Assembly (NCBI RefSeq): GCF_024612015.1
Contig: NZ_CP102512.1
Coordinates: 8,060,001-8,124,000 of the forward strand
DNA length: 64,000 nucleotides
Origin: Streptomyces sp. CA-210063
Lineage (GTDB): Bacteria; Actinomycetota; Actinomycetes; Streptomycetales; Streptomycetaceae
Direction: 5' to 3'
The number at the start of each line of letters is the position of its first letter. Within the stretch, counting starts at the first letter, position 1. The position numbers and the translations under genes were made by a program. A model generated the notes under the pieces. The model was not told the DNA's origin, did not search any database, and saw only the letters and a list, made by a program, of their open reading frames with translations. Below are positions 47,557-59,365 of the stretch, piece after piece.

Positions 47557-49635
47557 ATGGCCGATCCCTCCAGCTACCGCCCCAGTCCGGGACAGATCCC
47601 GGACTCCCCCGGGGTGTACAAGTTCCGTGACGAGCACCGCCGGGTGATCTACGTCGGGAAGGCGAAGAGCCTGCGTCAGCGCCTGGCGAACTACTTCCAG
47701 GACCTGGCCGGCCTCCACCCGCGCACCCGCTCGATGGTCACCACGGCCGCCTCCGTGGAGTGGACCGTGGTGTCCACGGAGGTCGAGGCGCTGCAGCTGG
47801 AGTACTCCTGGATCAAGGAGTTCGACCCCCGGTTCAACGTCAAGTACCGCGACGACAAGAGCTACCCGTATCTCGCCGTCACCATGAGCGAGCAGTACCC
47901 CCGCGTGCAGGTGATGCGCGGTCACAAGAAGAAGGGCGTCCGGTATTTCGGGCCGTACGCGCACGCGTGGGCGATCCGCGACACCGTCGACCTCCTGCTG
48001 CGCGTCTTCCCCGTCCGCACCTGCTCGGCCGGCGTCTTCAAGAACGCGGCCCGCACCGGCCGCCCCTGCCTCCTCGGCTACATCGGCAAGTGCTCGGCCC
48101 CCTGCGTCGAACGGATCTCCGCCGAGGACCACCGCGAACTGGCCGACGAGTTCAGCGACTTCATGGCCGGACGGACGGGCACATACATCCGCCGTCTCGA
48201 AAAACAGATGATGGACGCGGCCGAGGAGATGGAGTACGAGCGGGCCGCCCGGCTGCGCGACGACATCGAGGCCCTGAAGAAGGCCATGGAGAAGAACGCG
48301 GTCGTGCTCGCCGACGCGACCGACGCCGACCTGATCGCCCTCGCCGAGGACGAGCTGGAGGCGGCCGTCCAGATCTTCCACGTCCGCGGCGGGCGGGTGC
48401 GCGGCCAGCGCGGCTGGGTCACCGACAAGGTCGAGGCCGTCACCAGCGGTGACCTCGTCGAACACGCGCTCCAACAGCTCTACGGCGAGGAGACCGGCGA
48501 CTCCGTCCCCAAGGAGGTCCTCGTCCCGGCGCTGCCCGACCCCGTCGGGCCCGTCCAGGAGTGGCTCACCGGGCGGCGCGGGGCCAATGTCTCCCTGCGC
48601 ATCCCACAGCGCGGCGACAAGAAGGCGCTCATGGAGACCGTCGCGCGCAACGCCCAGCAGTCGCTCGTCCTGCACAAGACCAAGCGCGCCTCCGACCTCA
48701 CCACCCGCTCCCGCGCCCTGGAGGAGATCTCCGAGGCCCTCGACCTGGACAGCGCCCCCCTGCGGATCGAGTGCTACGACATCTCCCACCTCCAGGGCGA
48801 CGACGTCGTGGCCTCCATGGTCGTCTTCGAGGACGGGCTGGCCCGCAAGAGCGAGTACCGCCGCTTCCAGATCAAAAGCTTCGAGGGCCAGGACGACGTC
48901 CGCTCCATGCACGAGGTCATCACCCGCCGCTTCAGGCGGTACCTCGCCGAGAAGGAGAAGACCGGCGAGTGGGTCGACGACTCCGACCGGTCCGGCGACT
49001 CCGGCGACGGTCTCGGCGGCCCCGCAGGCGGTCTCAAGGACGACGACGGCCGCCCCAAGCGCTTCGCCTACCCGCCCCAGCTCGTCGTCGTCGACGGCGG
49101 GCAGCCACAGGTCGCCGCCGCCCGGCGGGCCCTCGACGAACTGGGCATCGACGACATCGCCGTGTGCGGCCTCGCCAAGCGCCTGGAGGAGGTCTGGGTG
49201 CCCGGCGAGGACGACCCCGTGGTCCTGCCCCGCACCAGCGAGGGCCTCTATCTGCTCCAGCGCGTCCGCGACGAGGCCCACCGCTTCGCCATCACCTACC
49301 AGCGCACCAAGCGGGCCAAGCGCTTCCGGGCGAGCCCCCTGGACGACGTGCCGGGCCTCGGCGAGGCTCGCAAGCAGGCCCTGCTGAAGCACTTCGGTTC
49401 ACTGAAGAAGCTGCGTTCCGCGACGATCGACCAGATCTGCGAGGTCCCCGGCATAGGCCGCAAGACGGCCGAGACGATCGCCGCGGCCCTCGCCGAGGCG
49501 GCTCCAGCCGCACCCGCCGTGAACACGGCCACTGGAGAGATCATGGAAGAAGAGGAGCCCGGTACGACGGCGGACCCCTCGGGGGAGCCCGTGGCCGCGG
49601 GCGCCCCGGACCGGCGGCGAGGGCAGGAGACATGA
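47557..49635 (+). CDS. uvrC: Excinuclease ABC subunit C
   Basis: UvrC makes both incisions in nucleotide excision repair. The GIY-YIG nuclease ([20 protein letters not shown]), the cysteine-rich [10 protein letters not shown] region, the UVR domain for UvrB ([20 protein letters not shown]), the RNase H-like nuclease ([27 protein letters not shown]) and two HhH motifs ([34 protein letters not shown]) are in order. It is 692 residues from ATG 47557. A 45-residue tail ([13 protein letters not shown]) follows the HhH part. Its stop overlaps the rapZ start (ATGA). Confidence 0.98.
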   Translation: MADPSSYRPSPGQIPDSPGVYKFRDEHRRVIYVGKAKSLRQRLANYFQDLAGLHPRTRSMVTTAASVEWTVVSTEVEALQLEYSWIKEFDPRFNVKYRDDKSYPYLAVTMSEQYPRVQVMRGHKKKGVRYFGPYAHAWAIRDTVDLLLRVFPVRTCSAGVFKNAARTGRPCLLGYIGKCSAPCVERISAEDHRELADEFSDFMAGRTGTYIRRLEKQMMDAAEEMEYERAARLRDDIEALKKAMEKNAVVLADATDADLIALAEDELEAAVQIFHVRGGRVRGQRGWVTDKVEAVTSGDLVEHALQQLYGEETGDSVPKEVLVPALPDPVGPVQEWLTGRRGANVSLRIPQRGDKKALMETVARNAQQSLVLHKTKRASDLTTRSRALEEISEALDLDSAPLRIECYDISHLQGDDVVASMVVFEDGLARKSEYRRFQIKSFEGQDDVRSMHEVITRRFRRYLAEKEKTGEWVDDSDRSGDSGDGLGGPAGGLKDDDGRPKRFAYPPQLVVVDGGQPQVAAARRALDELGIDDIAVCGLAKRLEEVWVPGEDDPVVLPRTSEGLYLLQRVRDEAHRFAITYQRTKRAKRFRASPLDDVPGLGEARKQALLKHFGSLKKLRSATIDQICEVPGIGRKTAETIAAALAEAAPAAPAVNTATGEIMEEEEPGTTADPSGEPVAAGAPDRRRGQET

Positions 49636-50684
49636 CCGAGCACGACGAGCGCCCAGAACTCCCGGAGCGCGCAGAGCGTCCAGAAGAACAGCACCGAGAG
49701 CACACAGCGGAGCGCGGGGAAGCCCACAGCGCGGCGGGCGACCACGCCTCGCAGCACCCAGCGCCACAGGAAGACGGAGCACACGTGAGTACGGGCATCG
49801 AAACACCCGGGGTCCCCGAGGCGGCCATCCCCGAGCTGGTCATCATCTCCGGCATGTCCGGCGCCGGACGGTCCACGGCCGCCAAGTGCCTGGAGGACCT
49901 CGGCTGGTTCGTCGTCGACAACCTGCCACCCGCGCTGATCCCCACCATGGTGGAGCTCGGCGCCCGCTCCCAGGGGAACGTGGCCCGGATCGCGGTCGTC
50001 GTCGACGTCCGCGGTCGGCGCTTCTTCGACAACCTGCGCGACTCCCTCTCCGACCTGGAGACGAAGAACGTCACCCGGCGGATCGTCTTCCTGGAGTCCT
50101 CCGACGACGCCCTCGTGCGCCGCTTCGAGTCGGTGCGCCGCCCGCACCCCCTCCAGGGCGACGGCCGCATCACCGACGGCATCGCCGCCGAGCGGGAACT
50201 GCTGCGCGAGCTGCGCGGCGACGCCGACCTGGTGATCGACACCTCCAGCCTGAACGTGCACGAGCTGCGCGCCAAGATGGACGCCCAGTTCGCCGGCGAC
50301 GAGGAACCCGAGCTGCGGGCCACCGTCATGTCCTTCGGCTTCAAGTACGGCCTCCCGGTCGACGCCGACCTGGTCGTGGACATGCGCTTCCTGCCCAACC
50401 CGCACTGGGTCCCGGAGCTGCGCCCGTTCACCGGCCTCAACGAGGAGGTCTCCGCGTATGTCTTCAACCAGCCCGGCGCCAAGGAGTTCCTCGACCGCTA
50501 CACCGAGCTGCTCCAGATGATCGCCGCCGGCTACCGCCGCGAGGGCAAGCGGTACGTGACCATCGCGGTCGGCTGCACCGGTGGCAAGCACCGCTCGGTC
50601 GCCACCTCCGAGAAGCTCGCCGCCCGCCTCGCCTCCCAGGGCGTCGAGACCGTGGTCGTGCACCGGGACATGGGGCGCGAGTGA
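49632..50684 (+). CDS. rapZ: RapZ-like nucleotide-binding protein (YvcJ family)
   Basis: The P-loop [19 protein letters not shown] (GRS in place of GKS) and Walker B-like [13 protein letters not shown] are present. The C-terminal domain has [24 protein letters not shown] and the [10 protein letters not shown] loop. In E. coli RapZ governs glmS mRNA decay by RNase E in response to glucosamine 6-phosphate; the actinobacterial role is less clear. Start ATG 49632 overlaps uvrC's stop. This adds a 50-residue Glu/His-rich extension. An in-frame GTG at 49785 with GGAG five bases upstream would give the core protein only. Both forms may be made. Confidence 0.96.
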   Translation: MTEHDERPELPERAERPEEQHREHTAERGEAHSAAGDHASQHPAPQEDGAHVSTGIETPGVPEAAIPELVIISGMSGAGRSTAAKCLEDLGWFVVDNLPPALIPTMVELGARSQGNVARIAVVVDVRGRRFFDNLRDSLSDLETKNVTRRIVFLESSDDALVRRFESVRRPHPLQGDGRITDGIAAERELLRELRGDADLVIDTSSLNVHELRAKMDAQFAGDEEPELRATVMSFGFKYGLPVDADLVVDMRFLPNPHWVPELRPFTGLNEEVSAYVFNQPGAKEFLDRYTELLQMIAAGYRREGKRYVTIAVGCTGGKHRSVATSEKLAARLASQGVETVVVHRDMGRE

Positions 50685-51751
50685 CCGGACGTACCGCGTC
50701 GCGGCTGAGCAGGCTGCGTCGGGTCACCCCCGAGGGCCGCGAGGGCAGGCCCGTCGAGGCACGTGGGGCCAGGCCGCGCCGCCGGGGTGCCCAGCCCAAG
50801 GTCGTCGCGCTCGGCGGCGGCATGGGCCTGTCCGCCTCGCTCGCCGCACTGCGCCGGATCACCGGCGACCTCACCGCCGTCGTCACCGTGGCCGACGACG
50901 GCGGCTCCAGCGGACGCCTGCGCGACGAGCTGGGCGTGCTGCCGCCCGGCGACCTGCGCAAGGCGCTCGCCGCGCTGTGCGGCGACGACGACTGGGGCCA
51001 GACCTGGTCCCGTGTCATCCAGCACCGCTTCCAGTCCAAGGGCGATCTGCACGAGCACGCGGTCGGCAATCTGCTGATCGTCGCCCTGTGGGAGCAGCTC
51101 GGCGACCACGTCCAGGCCCTCGACCTGGTCGGCAGGCTGCTGGGCGCCCAGGGCCGGGTGCTGCCCATGTCGGCCGTACCCCTGGAGCTCCAGGCCCTCG
51201 TCAAGGGGCACGACCCGGCGCGCCCGGACGACATCGACACCGTACGGGGGCAGGCGACCGTCGCGCTCACGCCCGGCGAGGTGCAGTCCGTGCACGTCGT
51301 GCCGCACGACCCGCCCGCCGTGCCCGAGGCCGTCGCGGCGGTCCGCGACGCCGACTGGGTGGTGCTCGGCCCCGGCTCCTGGTTCTCCTCGGTGATCCCG
51401 CACCTTCTCGTGCCCGAACTGCTCGACGCCCTCACCGAGACCAAGGCCCGGCTCGTGCTGTCGCTGAACCTCGCCCCGCAGCCGGGAGAAACCGATGGCT
51501 TCTCCCCGCAGCGTCATTTGGAGGTTTTGGCACGACACGCCCCTAAACTCGCCCTGGACGTGGTGCTGGCCGACGAGGCCGCCGTGCCCGACCGCGATTC
51601 CCTGACCGACGCCGCCAAACGGTTCGGTGCCGCGGTCGAGCTGGCGCCGGTGGCCCGGACCGATGGATCTCCGCGGCACGACCCGGAGCTGTTGGCCGCC
51701 GCGTACGACCGTATTTTTCGGATGCATGGAAGGATCGGCCCATGGCGATGA
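50681..51751 (+). CDS. yvcK: YvcK/CofD-like protein (gluconeogenesis factor)
   Basis: The NAD/UDP-sugar-binding start [20 protein letters not shown] and [19 protein letters not shown], then [16 protein letters not shown] and [14 protein letters not shown], are those of the YvcK family. Homologues bind UDP-GlcNAc and are needed for growth on gluconeogenic carbon and for cell-wall precursor supply. It is 356 residues. GTG 50681 overlaps the rapZ stop (GTGA). Its last 10 bases overlap whiA. Confidence 0.96.
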   Translation: MTGRTASRLSRLRRVTPEGREGRPVEARGARPRRRGAQPKVVALGGGMGLSASLAALRRITGDLTAVVTVADDGGSSGRLRDELGVLPPGDLRKALAALCGDDDWGQTWSRVIQHRFQSKGDLHEHAVGNLLIVALWEQLGDHVQALDLVGRLLGAQGRVLPMSAVPLELQALVKGHDPARPDDIDTVRGQATVALTPGEVQSVHVVPHDPPAVPEAVAAVRDADWVVLGPGSWFSSVIPHLLVPELLDALTETKARLVLSLNLAPQPGETDGFSPQRHLEVLARHAPKLALDVVLADEAAVPDRDSLTDAAKRFGAAVELAPVARTDGSPRHDPELLAAAYDRIFRMHGRIGPWR

Positions 51752-52731
51752 CGGCAGCGGTGAAGGACGAGATCTCCCGGCTACCCGTCACCCGGACCTG
51801 CTGCAGAAAGGCGGAGGTCTCGGCGATCCTGCGGTTCGCGGGCGGGCTGCACCTGGTGAGCGGGCGCATCGTGATCGAGGCGGAGCTGGACACCGCGATG
51901 GCGGCCCGCAGACTCAAGCGGGACATCCTGGAGATCTTCGGCCACAGCTCCGAACTGATCGTGATGGCACCCGGCGGACTGCGCCGCGGATCGCGCTATG
52001 TCGTACGGGTGGTCGCGGGCGGCGACCAGCTGGCCCGGCAGACGGGTCTGGTGGACGGCCGCGGCCGCCCCATCCGGGGCCTGCCCCCGCAGGTCGTCTC
52101 CGGGGCCACCTGCGACGCCGAGGCGGCCTGGCGCGGCGCGTTCCTGGCACACGGCTCGCTCACCGAGCCCGGCCGCTCGTCCTCCCTGGAAGTGACCTGC
52201 CCCGGCCCGGAGGCCGCTCTCGCACTGGTCGGCGCGGCCCGCCGGCTGTCGATCGCGGCGAAGGCCCGCGAGGTACGGGGCGTGGACCGGGTCGTCGTAC
52301 GGGACGGGGACGCGATCGGCGCGCTCCTGACCCGGCTCGGCGCCCATGAGTCCGTGCTGGCGTGGGAGGAGCGGCGGATGCGCCGCGAGGTCCGGGCCAC
52401 GGCGAACCGGCTCGCCAACTTCGACGACGCCAACCTGCGCCGCTCGGCCCGTGCCGCCGTCGCCGCCGGTGCCCGCGTGGGCCGCGCCCTGGAGATCCTC
52501 GGGGACGACGTGCCCGAGCATCTCGCGGCGGCCGGGCGGCTGCGCATGGAGCACAAGCAGGCCTCCCTGGAGGAGCTGGGCGCGCTCGCCGACCCGCCGC
52601 TCACCAAGGACGCCGTCGCGGGCCGGATCCGCCGGCTGCTGGCCATGGCCGACAAGCGCGCCTCGGACCTCGGCATCCCGAGCACCGAGGCCAGCCTCAC
52701 CGAGGAGATGGCCGAGAACCTGGTGGGGTGA
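51742..52731 (+). CDS. whiA: Sporulation regulator WhiA
   Basis: WhiA is the actinobacterial transcription factor that acts with WhiB to start septation of aerial hyphae. The N-terminal two-thirds is a LAGLIDADG endonuclease-like fold lacking catalytic acidic residues ([34 protein letters not shown]). The C-terminus is the HTH DNA-binding domain ([27 protein letters not shown], shown in parts). It is 329 residues, standard length. The gene overlaps yvcK by ten bases. [12 protein letters not shown] starts at 51742; ATG 51748 is an alternative. It is autoregulated in other species. Confidence 0.98.
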   Translation: MAMTAAVKDEISRLPVTRTCCRKAEVSAILRFAGGLHLVSGRIVIEAELDTAMAARRLKRDILEIFGHSSELIVMAPGGLRRGSRYVVRVVAGGDQLARQTGLVDGRGRPIRGLPPQVVSGATCDAEAAWRGAFLAHGSLTEPGRSSSLEVTCPGPEAALALVGAARRLSIAAKAREVRGVDRVVVRDGDAIGALLTRLGAHESVLAWEERRMRREVRATANRLANFDDANLRRSARAAVAAGARVGRALEILGDDVPEHLAAAGRLRMEHKQASLEELGALADPPLTKDAVAGRIRRLLAMADKRASDLGIPSTEASLTEEMAENLVG

Positions 52732-52751
52732 CAGGACACCAGGTCAACTCG

Positions 52752-52787
52752 CCGGTGCCGACGCCCACTTGGGGCTGTCGGCACCGG
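52752..52787 (+). terminator. Terminator of the uvrC-whiA operon
   Basis: Arms CCGGTGCCGAC (52752-52762) and GTCGGCACCGG (52777-52787), perfectly paired with a 14-nt loop, lie 20 bp after the whiA stop and are followed by a T-rich stretch (GGCTTTCTGGG). Confidence 0.88.
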
Positions 52788-52905
52788 CATTCGGCTTTCT
52801 GGGTAAATTCCGTGTGTGGCCTGTGATGCCCCCTTGACGCGGCCCATATCTGACATGAGCCTGGCGTCTGTTCGCCGCTGTGGCGAATCACTGCAAGGGG
52901 GGCTC

Positions 52906-55860
52906 ATGAGACGAAGAGCGAGATCGATCCTCGCCGCGGGCGCGCTCCTGCTGGGCGGAGGCGCGGGACTGACGCCGTTCGCCCAGGCGGCCGAGAACGA
53001 GGGTTCCGAGGCGGAGGAAGTCAAGGTCTTCCGCGCCGAGGTGACGAAGCAGCAGATACCCCTGCTGCTCGCAGCCGGGCAGGACGGCCACGAACTCAGC
53101 GAGCAGGCGCCGGAGAAGGGCACCGCCTCGGTCGAGGTCTACCTCACCGACAAGCAGGCGGACGCCCTGGAGAAGCAGGGCGTCGAGCTCGAGGAGCACA
53201 AGCTCACCAACAAGGCGGAGGCGCGTGTGGCCGCCGCCGGCGACGGGGTGTACCGCCCGTACAGCGGCGCGGGCAACATCAAGGAGGAGATCCTCCGGAC
53301 CGGCCAGGAGAACCCGTCCCTGACCAAGGTGGTCTCCCTCGGCAAGTCCCTCCAGGGGCAGGACATCCTCGCGGTCAAGCTCACCAAGAACGCGAAGAAG
53401 ACCAAGGACGGCGCCAAGCCGTCGGTGCTGTACCTGTCCAACCAGCACGCGCGTGAGTGGATCACGCCGGAGATGACCCGGCGGCTGATGCACCACTACC
53501 TGGACAACTACAAGACCGACAAGCGGATCAAGAAGATCGTCGACACCACCGAGCTGTGGTTCGTGATCTCCGCCAACCCGGACGGCTACGACTTCACCCA
53601 CCGGGACGCCGCCAACCGCCAGTGGCGCAAGAACGTGCGGGACATCAACGGCGACAACGCCATCACGGTCGGCGACGGCGTCGACCTCAACCGCAACTTC
53701 GCCTACAAGTGGGGCTACGACAACGAGGGTTCGTCCCCGTTCCCCACCAGCGAGACCTACCGCGGCGGCGGCCCCAACTCGGAGCCCGAGACGAAGGCCC
53801 TCGACGCCTTCGAAAAGCGCATCGGGTTCGAGTACGGCATCAACTACCACTCGGCCGCCGAACTCATCCTCTACGGCGTCGGCTGGCAGGTGGCCAGCCC
53901 CACCCCGGACGACGTGCTCTACGAGGCGCTGGCCGGCACACCGGAGAACCCCGCGATCCCCGGCTACCACCCCCAGCTCTCCTCCGAGCTGTACACGACC
54001 AACGGTGAGGCGGATGGCCACGCGGCCAACGTCAACGGCACGGCGATGTTCACCCCCGAGATGTCGACCTGCCAGACCGCGTCGAGCATCGACCCGGACG
54101 ACGCCTGGAAGCCCGAGGACTGCGCCTCCGTCTTCACGTTCCCGGACGACGAGAAGCTGATCAAGCAGGAGTTCGAGAAGAACATCCCGTTCGCGCTCTC
54201 CGTCGCCGAGTCCGCTGTCAAGCCCGACCAGCCGAAGTCCTCGGTCGGCCTCGACGCCCCCGACTTCACCCCGGCCGGCTTCACCACGTCGTACTCCCGC
54301 GGCGCCGACCAGGAGATCTCCGTCGTCGCCCGCAAGTCCGTGCGCGACAAGGAGCTGAAGTACCGGATCAACGGCCGCGGCCGTACGTACGACCAGACGC
54401 TCAAGGCCTGGAAGGGCGGCGAGACGTTCGGCGGTGAGGACAACCTCTGGTTCGACGAGTACCGGGCGAAGGTGCAGGACGGCGAACCGGGCGACAAGGT
54501 CGAGGTCTGGTTCACCGGCGAGACGAAGAGTGGCAAGCCCACCACCAGCGAGCGCTTCACCTACACGATCGCCGAGCGGCCCAAGGCCGACACGCTCGTC
54601 GTCGCCGAGGAGGGCGCGACCGCGACCCAGGCGCAGGCCTATGTGGACGCGCTGAAGGCCAACGGCAAGAAGGCGCTCGTCTGGGACGTCGCGACCCTGG
54701 GCGCACCCGACGCGCTCGGCGTACTGAAACACTTCAAGCAGGTCGTGCACTACACGGGCGCCGTCCGGCCGGGCGTCGCCACCCAGCTCGAACTGCGTGC
54801 CTACCTCAATGAGGGCGGCAAGCTGATCGAGGCGGGCGAGAGCGCGGGCGGCGCCGTCGACCTCGGCGGCGGCACCCTGTCGAACGACTTCAGTCAGTAC
54901 TACCTGGGTGCCTACAGCCGTACCTCCCTGCCGAACGCCACCGCTTTCGCGGGCCTCGCCAAGCTCGACGGCTTCACGGGAACGCTCGGCGACGCGCCCG
55001 GCAACCCGCTGAACACCGCCGGATCGTTCGGCATCACCTCCGACGCCCTGCCCGTGGAGACGTTCCCGCAGTTCACGAGCGCCGGCGCGGGCCAGTACCC
55101 CGGGACCGTCAACCCGTACGGCCCGTACGAGGGCGCGTCCATGGCGGCAGCCACGCACAGCGACTACGCCTGGAACCGCCTCACCCGCACCATCGACCTC
55201 ACCTCGGTGAGCGCGGCCGACAAGCCGACGCTGCGTACCCAGCTGCTGTGGAACACCGAGGAGGGTTACGACCACGCGGTTCTCGAGGCGCACACGGCCG
55301 GGGCGGACGACTGGACGACGCTGCCGGAGGCCGGCGGCGCCACCTCCACGACCGTGCCCGTCGAGTGCGAGGCCGGGTACTTCATCCAGGGCCACCCGGC
55401 CCTGAAGCGGTATCTGACCCTGGGCTCCGGGGGCTGCACGCCCACCGGCACCAGCGGCTCCTGGAACAGCTTCACCGGGGCCTCCGACGGCTGGCAGCAG
55501 GTCGAGTTCGACCTGTCCGCGTACGCAGGGAAGACGGTCGAGGTGTCGCTGAGCTACATCACCGACCCCGGCTCCGGCGGTCGCGGCGTCCTCGCCGACA
55601 ACGCCACCGTCGTGGTCGGCGGCACGCCCGGCGCGGTCGAGGGCTTCGAGACGTCGCTCGGTGCCTGGAGCGTCCCCGGCCCGCCCGCGGGCAGCCCGGC
55701 GGTCGTGAAGGACTGGGGCCTGTCGGGTGAACTGTTCAAGACCTACGGAGCGGTCACCACGGACGACACCGTGCTGCTGGGCTTCGGCCTGGAGCAGGTC
55801 CCCGTGGCGGCCGACCGCAAGGCACTGCTCGGCAAGGCGCTGGCGGCTCTGAGGAACTGA
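52906..55860 (+). CDS. Secreted M14 zinc carboxypeptidase with long C-terminal modules
   Basis: The signal peptide ends near TPFAQA (about 27). An N-terminal prodomain-like region runs to about 115. The M14 domain follows, with zinc ligands His181 and Glu184 in NQHAREW, His315 in NYHSAAEL and catalytic Glu385 in MFTPEMST; NPDGYDF and DLNRNFAYKW are also present. After about residue 440 come Ig-like and other beta-rich modules and a C-terminal segment resembling immune inhibitor A-type domains (LWNTEEGYDHAVLEAH). It is 984 residues, much longer than a plain carboxypeptidase. ATG 52906 has AAGGGGGG directly upstream. It digests extracellular peptides. Confidence 0.93.
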   Translation: MRRRARSILAAGALLLGGGAGLTPFAQAAENEGSEAEEVKVFRAEVTKQQIPLLLAAGQDGHELSEQAPEKGTASVEVYLTDKQADALEKQGVELEEHKLTNKAEARVAAAGDGVYRPYSGAGNIKEEILRTGQENPSLTKVVSLGKSLQGQDILAVKLTKNAKKTKDGAKPSVLYLSNQHAREWITPEMTRRLMHHYLDNYKTDKRIKKIVDTTELWFVISANPDGYDFTHRDAANRQWRKNVRDINGDNAITVGDGVDLNRNFAYKWGYDNEGSSPFPTSETYRGGGPNSEPETKALDAFEKRIGFEYGINYHSAAELILYGVGWQVASPTPDDVLYEALAGTPENPAIPGYHPQLSSELYTTNGEADGHAANVNGTAMFTPEMSTCQTASSIDPDDAWKPEDCASVFTFPDDEKLIKQEFEKNIPFALSVAESAVKPDQPKSSVGLDAPDFTPAGFTTSYSRGADQEISVVARKSVRDKELKYRINGRGRTYDQTLKAWKGGETFGGEDNLWFDEYRAKVQDGEPGDKVEVWFTGETKSGKPTTSERFTYTIAERPKADTLVVAEEGATATQAQAYVDALKANGKKALVWDVATLGAPDALGVLKHFKQVVHYTGAVRPGVATQLELRAYLNEGGKLIEAGESAGGAVDLGGGTLSNDFSQYYLGAYSRTSLPNATAFAGLAKLDGFTGTLGDAPGNPLNTAGSFGITSDALPVETFPQFTSAGAGQYPGTVNPYGPYEGASMAAATHSDYAWNRLTRTIDLTSVSAADKPTLRTQLLWNTEEGYDHAVLEAHTAGADDWTTLPEAGGATSTTVPVECEAGYFIQGHPALKRYLTLGSGGCTPTGTSGSWNSFTGASDGWQQVEFDLSAYAGKTVEVSLSYITDPGSGGRGVLADNATVVVGGTPGAVEGFETSLGAWSVPGPPAGSPAVVKDWGLSGELFKTYGAVTTDDTVLLGFGLEQVPVAADRKALLGKALAALRN

Positions 55861-55896
55861 GCGCCGACTGCGCCGACCGGCTGACGAAGGGCTGGT

Positions 55897-55942
55897 GAGC
55901 GGCCCTCCGGGCGTCTGAAATCAGATGATCGGAGGGCCGCTC
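55897..55942. terminator. Hairpin between the carboxypeptidase gene and gap
   Basis: Arms GAGCGGCCCTCCG (55897-55909) and CGGAGGGCCGCTC (55930-55942) are perfect, and TCTGA/TCAGA pairs inside the loop. It lies 37 bp after the carboxypeptidase stop. Confidence 0.85.
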
Positions 55943-55970
55943 AAAAGGTAATCACCTTGCAAAACCCGGG

Positions 55971-56002
55971 CGGTCCGTACCCCTACTGGCGAGTACGGAC
56001 CG
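55971..56002. promoter_or_regulatory. Inverted repeat at the presumed gap promoter
   Basis: CGGTCCGTAC (55971-55980) and GTACGGACCG (55993-56002) are perfect 10-bp arms 12 nt apart, just before TATAGG (56013-56018), a fair -10 sequence. This is a probable operator for regulation of gap, or a leader hairpin if transcription starts upstream. Confidence 0.55.
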
Positions 56003-56017
56003 CACCGGCATGTATAG

Positions 56018-57139
<1,122 letters not shown>

Positions 57140-57168
57140 TCGACAGAGCAGGCACCTCCATGTGACAG

Positions 57169-57208
57169 CAGGGCTCGGGCGGCGCAGGGACGCGCCGCCC
57201 GGGCCCTG
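57169..57208 (+). terminator. Strong hairpin between gap and pgk
   Basis: Arms of 17 bp (57169-57185 and 57192-57208) with one mismatch and a 6-nt loop lie 30 bp after the gap stop. A TACGAT (-10-like, 57233) follows before pgk. This suggests partial termination and a separate pgk promoter, or an mRNA-stabilising element. Confidence 0.75.
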
Positions 57209-57274
57209 ACTCACGTACAAAAGCGGCCCTCTTACGATCACGAGCACCACAAGTCCTCTCCGGGAGCCCCCTCA

Positions 57275-58486
57275 ATGAAGACGATCGACGAACTCCTCGC
57301 CGATGGAGTCGCCGGCAAGCGGGTCTTCGTCCGCGCCGACCTCAATGTGCCGCTCGACGGCACCACCATCACCGACGACGGCCGCATCCGTGCCGTGCTG
57401 CCCACCGTGAAGGCGCTGGCCGAGGCGGGCGCGCGCGTCGTCGTCGCCTCCCACCTGGGCCGCCCCAAGGGCGCCCCGGACCCGGCGTTCTCCCTCGCCC
57501 CGGCCGCCGCCCGCCTCGGTGAACTCCTCGGCACCGGCGTGGCGTTCGCGACGGACACGGTCGGCGAGTCCGCCACGGCCACGGTCGCGGGCCTCACCGA
57601 CGGCCAGGTCGCGGTCGTCGAGAACCTCCGCTTCAACGCCGGCGAGACCGCCAAGGACGACGCCGAGCGCGGCGCCTTCGCGGACCGGCTGGCCGCCCTC
57701 GCGGACGTGTACGTGGGCGACGGCTTCGGCGCGGTGCACCGCAAGCACGCCTCGGTCGTCGACCTCCCGGCCCGTCTGCCGCACTACGCCGGCCACCTCA
57801 TCGCCACCGAGGTCGGCGTCCTGAAGAAGCTCACCGTGGACGTCCAGCGCCCCTACGTGGTCGCGCTCGGCGGCGCCAAGGTCTCCGACAAGCTCGCCGT
57901 CATCGACCAGCTGCTCGGCAAGGCCGACCGCATCCTCATCGGCGGCGGCATGGCGTACACCTTCCTCAAGGCCAAGGGCTACGAGATCGGCGGCTCCCTG
58001 CTCCAGGAGGACCAGCTCGCGGCGGTCACCGAGTACGTGGAGCGCGCGGAGAAGACCGGTGTCGAGCTGGTCCTGCCCGTCGACGCCGTGGTCGCGCCCG
58101 CGTTCCCGGACCTGAAGAGCAAGGCCCCGGCCTCCCCGACCTCGGTCGCCGCCGACGCCATGCCGGCCGACGAGATGGGTCTCGACATCGGCCCGGAGTC
58201 CCGCAAGCTGTACGCCTCGAAGATCGCCGACGCCGCCACCGTCTTCTGGAACGGCCCCATGGGCGTCTTCGAGCACCCCGATTTCGCCGAGGGCACCAAG
58301 GCGGTCGCCCAGGCACTTCTCGACTCGGGGGCCTTCACGGTCGTCGGCGGCGGCGACTCCGCCGCGGCCGTGCGGATCCTGGGCTTCGACGAGAACGCAT
58401 TCGGCCATATCTCGACCGGTGGCGGCGCCTCCCTCGAATACCTCGAGGGCAAGACGCTCCCCGGCCTCGCCGCACTGGAGGACTGA
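57275..58486 (+). CDS. pgk: Phosphoglycerate kinase
   Basis: This glycolytic enzyme makes ATP from 1,3-bisphosphoglycerate. The N-terminal substrate site (VFVRADLNVPLDG; ASHLGRPKG), the hinge region ALGGAKVSDKLAVIDQLL and the nucleotide-binding FWNGPMGVFE and VVGGGDSAAAVRILG are intact. It is 403 residues, normal. ATG 57275 has GGGAG upstream. tpiA follows six bases after the stop. Confidence 0.99.
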   Translation: MKTIDELLADGVAGKRVFVRADLNVPLDGTTITDDGRIRAVLPTVKALAEAGARVVVASHLGRPKGAPDPAFSLAPAAARLGELLGTGVAFATDTVGESATATVAGLTDGQVAVVENLRFNAGETAKDDAERGAFADRLAALADVYVGDGFGAVHRKHASVVDLPARLPHYAGHLIATEVGVLKKLTVDVQRPYVVALGGAKVSDKLAVIDQLLGKADRILIGGGMAYTFLKAKGYEIGGSLLQEDQLAAVTEYVERAEKTGVELVLPVDAVVAPAFPDLKSKAPASPTSVAADAMPADEMGLDIGPESRKLYASKIADAATVFWNGPMGVFEHPDFAEGTKAVAQALLDSGAFTVVGGGDSAAAVRILGFDENAFGHISTGGGASLEYLEGKTLPGLAALED

Positions 58487-58492
58487 CCCTCA

Positions 58493-59269
58493 ATGACCAC
58501 CCGTACGCCGCTCATGGCGGGCAACTGGAAGATGAACCTCAACCACCTCGAGGCCATCGCCCACGTCCAGAAGCTCGCCTTCGCCCTCGCCGACAAGGAC
58601 TACGAGGCCTGTGAGGTCGCGGTCCTGCCGCCCTTCACCGACCTGCGCTCCGTCCAGACCCTGGTCGACGGCGACAAGCTCAAGATCAAGTACGGCGCCC
58701 AGGACCTCTCGGCGCACGACGGCGGTGCCTACACCGGCGAGATCTCCGGCCCGATGCTGGCCAAGCTCAAGTGCACGTTCGTGGCGATCGGCCACTCCGA
58801 GCGCCGCCAGTACCACAACGAGACCGACGAGCTCGTCAACGCCAAGGTCAAGGCCGCCTACAAGCACGGTCTCACCCCGATCCTGTGCGTCGGTGAGGAG
58901 CTGGAGGTCCGCGAGGCGGGCAACCACGTCGCCCACACCCTCGCCCAGGTCGAGGGCGGCCTCAAGGACGTCCCCGCCGAGCACGCCGAGACCGTCGTCA
59001 TCGCCTACGAGCCCGTCTGGGCCATCGGCACCGGCAAGGTCTGCGGAGCCGAGGACGCCCAGGAGGTCTGCGCGGCCATCCGCGGCAAGCTCGCCGAACT
59101 GTACTCCCAGGAGACCGCCGACCAGATCCGCATCCAGTACGGCGGTTCCGTCAAGGCCGGCAACGTCGCCGAGATCATGGCCCAGGCCGACATCGACGGC
59201 GCCCTCGTGGGCGGCGCCTCCCTGGACGCCGACGAGTTCGTCAAGATCGTGCGCTTCCGCGACCAGTGA
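58493..59269 (+). CDS. tpiA: Triosephosphate isomerase
   Basis: The enzyme interconverts dihydroxyacetone phosphate and glyceraldehyde 3-phosphate. The phosphate-site [10 protein letters not shown], catalytic His in [12 protein letters not shown], catalytic Glu in [15 protein letters not shown] (loop 6) and [11 protein letters not shown] are all present. It is 258 residues. GGAGG overlaps the end of pgk, so translation is likely coupled. Confidence 0.99.
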   Translation: MTTRTPLMAGNWKMNLNHLEAIAHVQKLAFALADKDYEACEVAVLPPFTDLRSVQTLVDGDKLKIKYGAQDLSAHDGGAYTGEISGPMLAKLKCTFVAIGHSERRQYHNETDELVNAKVKAAYKHGLTPILCVGEELEVREAGNHVAHTLAQVEGGLKDVPAEHAETVVIAYEPVWAIGTGKVCGAEDAQEVCAAIRGKLAELYSQETADQIRIQYGGSVKAGNVAEIMAQADIDGALVGGASLDADEFVKIVRFRDQ

Positions 59270-59365
59270 GTAGGCCGTAGCAGCCAGACGTCGTACTCTT
59301 GGCGGGGACCGGCCGTGGCGGCCGGTCCCCGTCGTCCATCAGAATCCGAGGAAGTTGGTCCAGCC

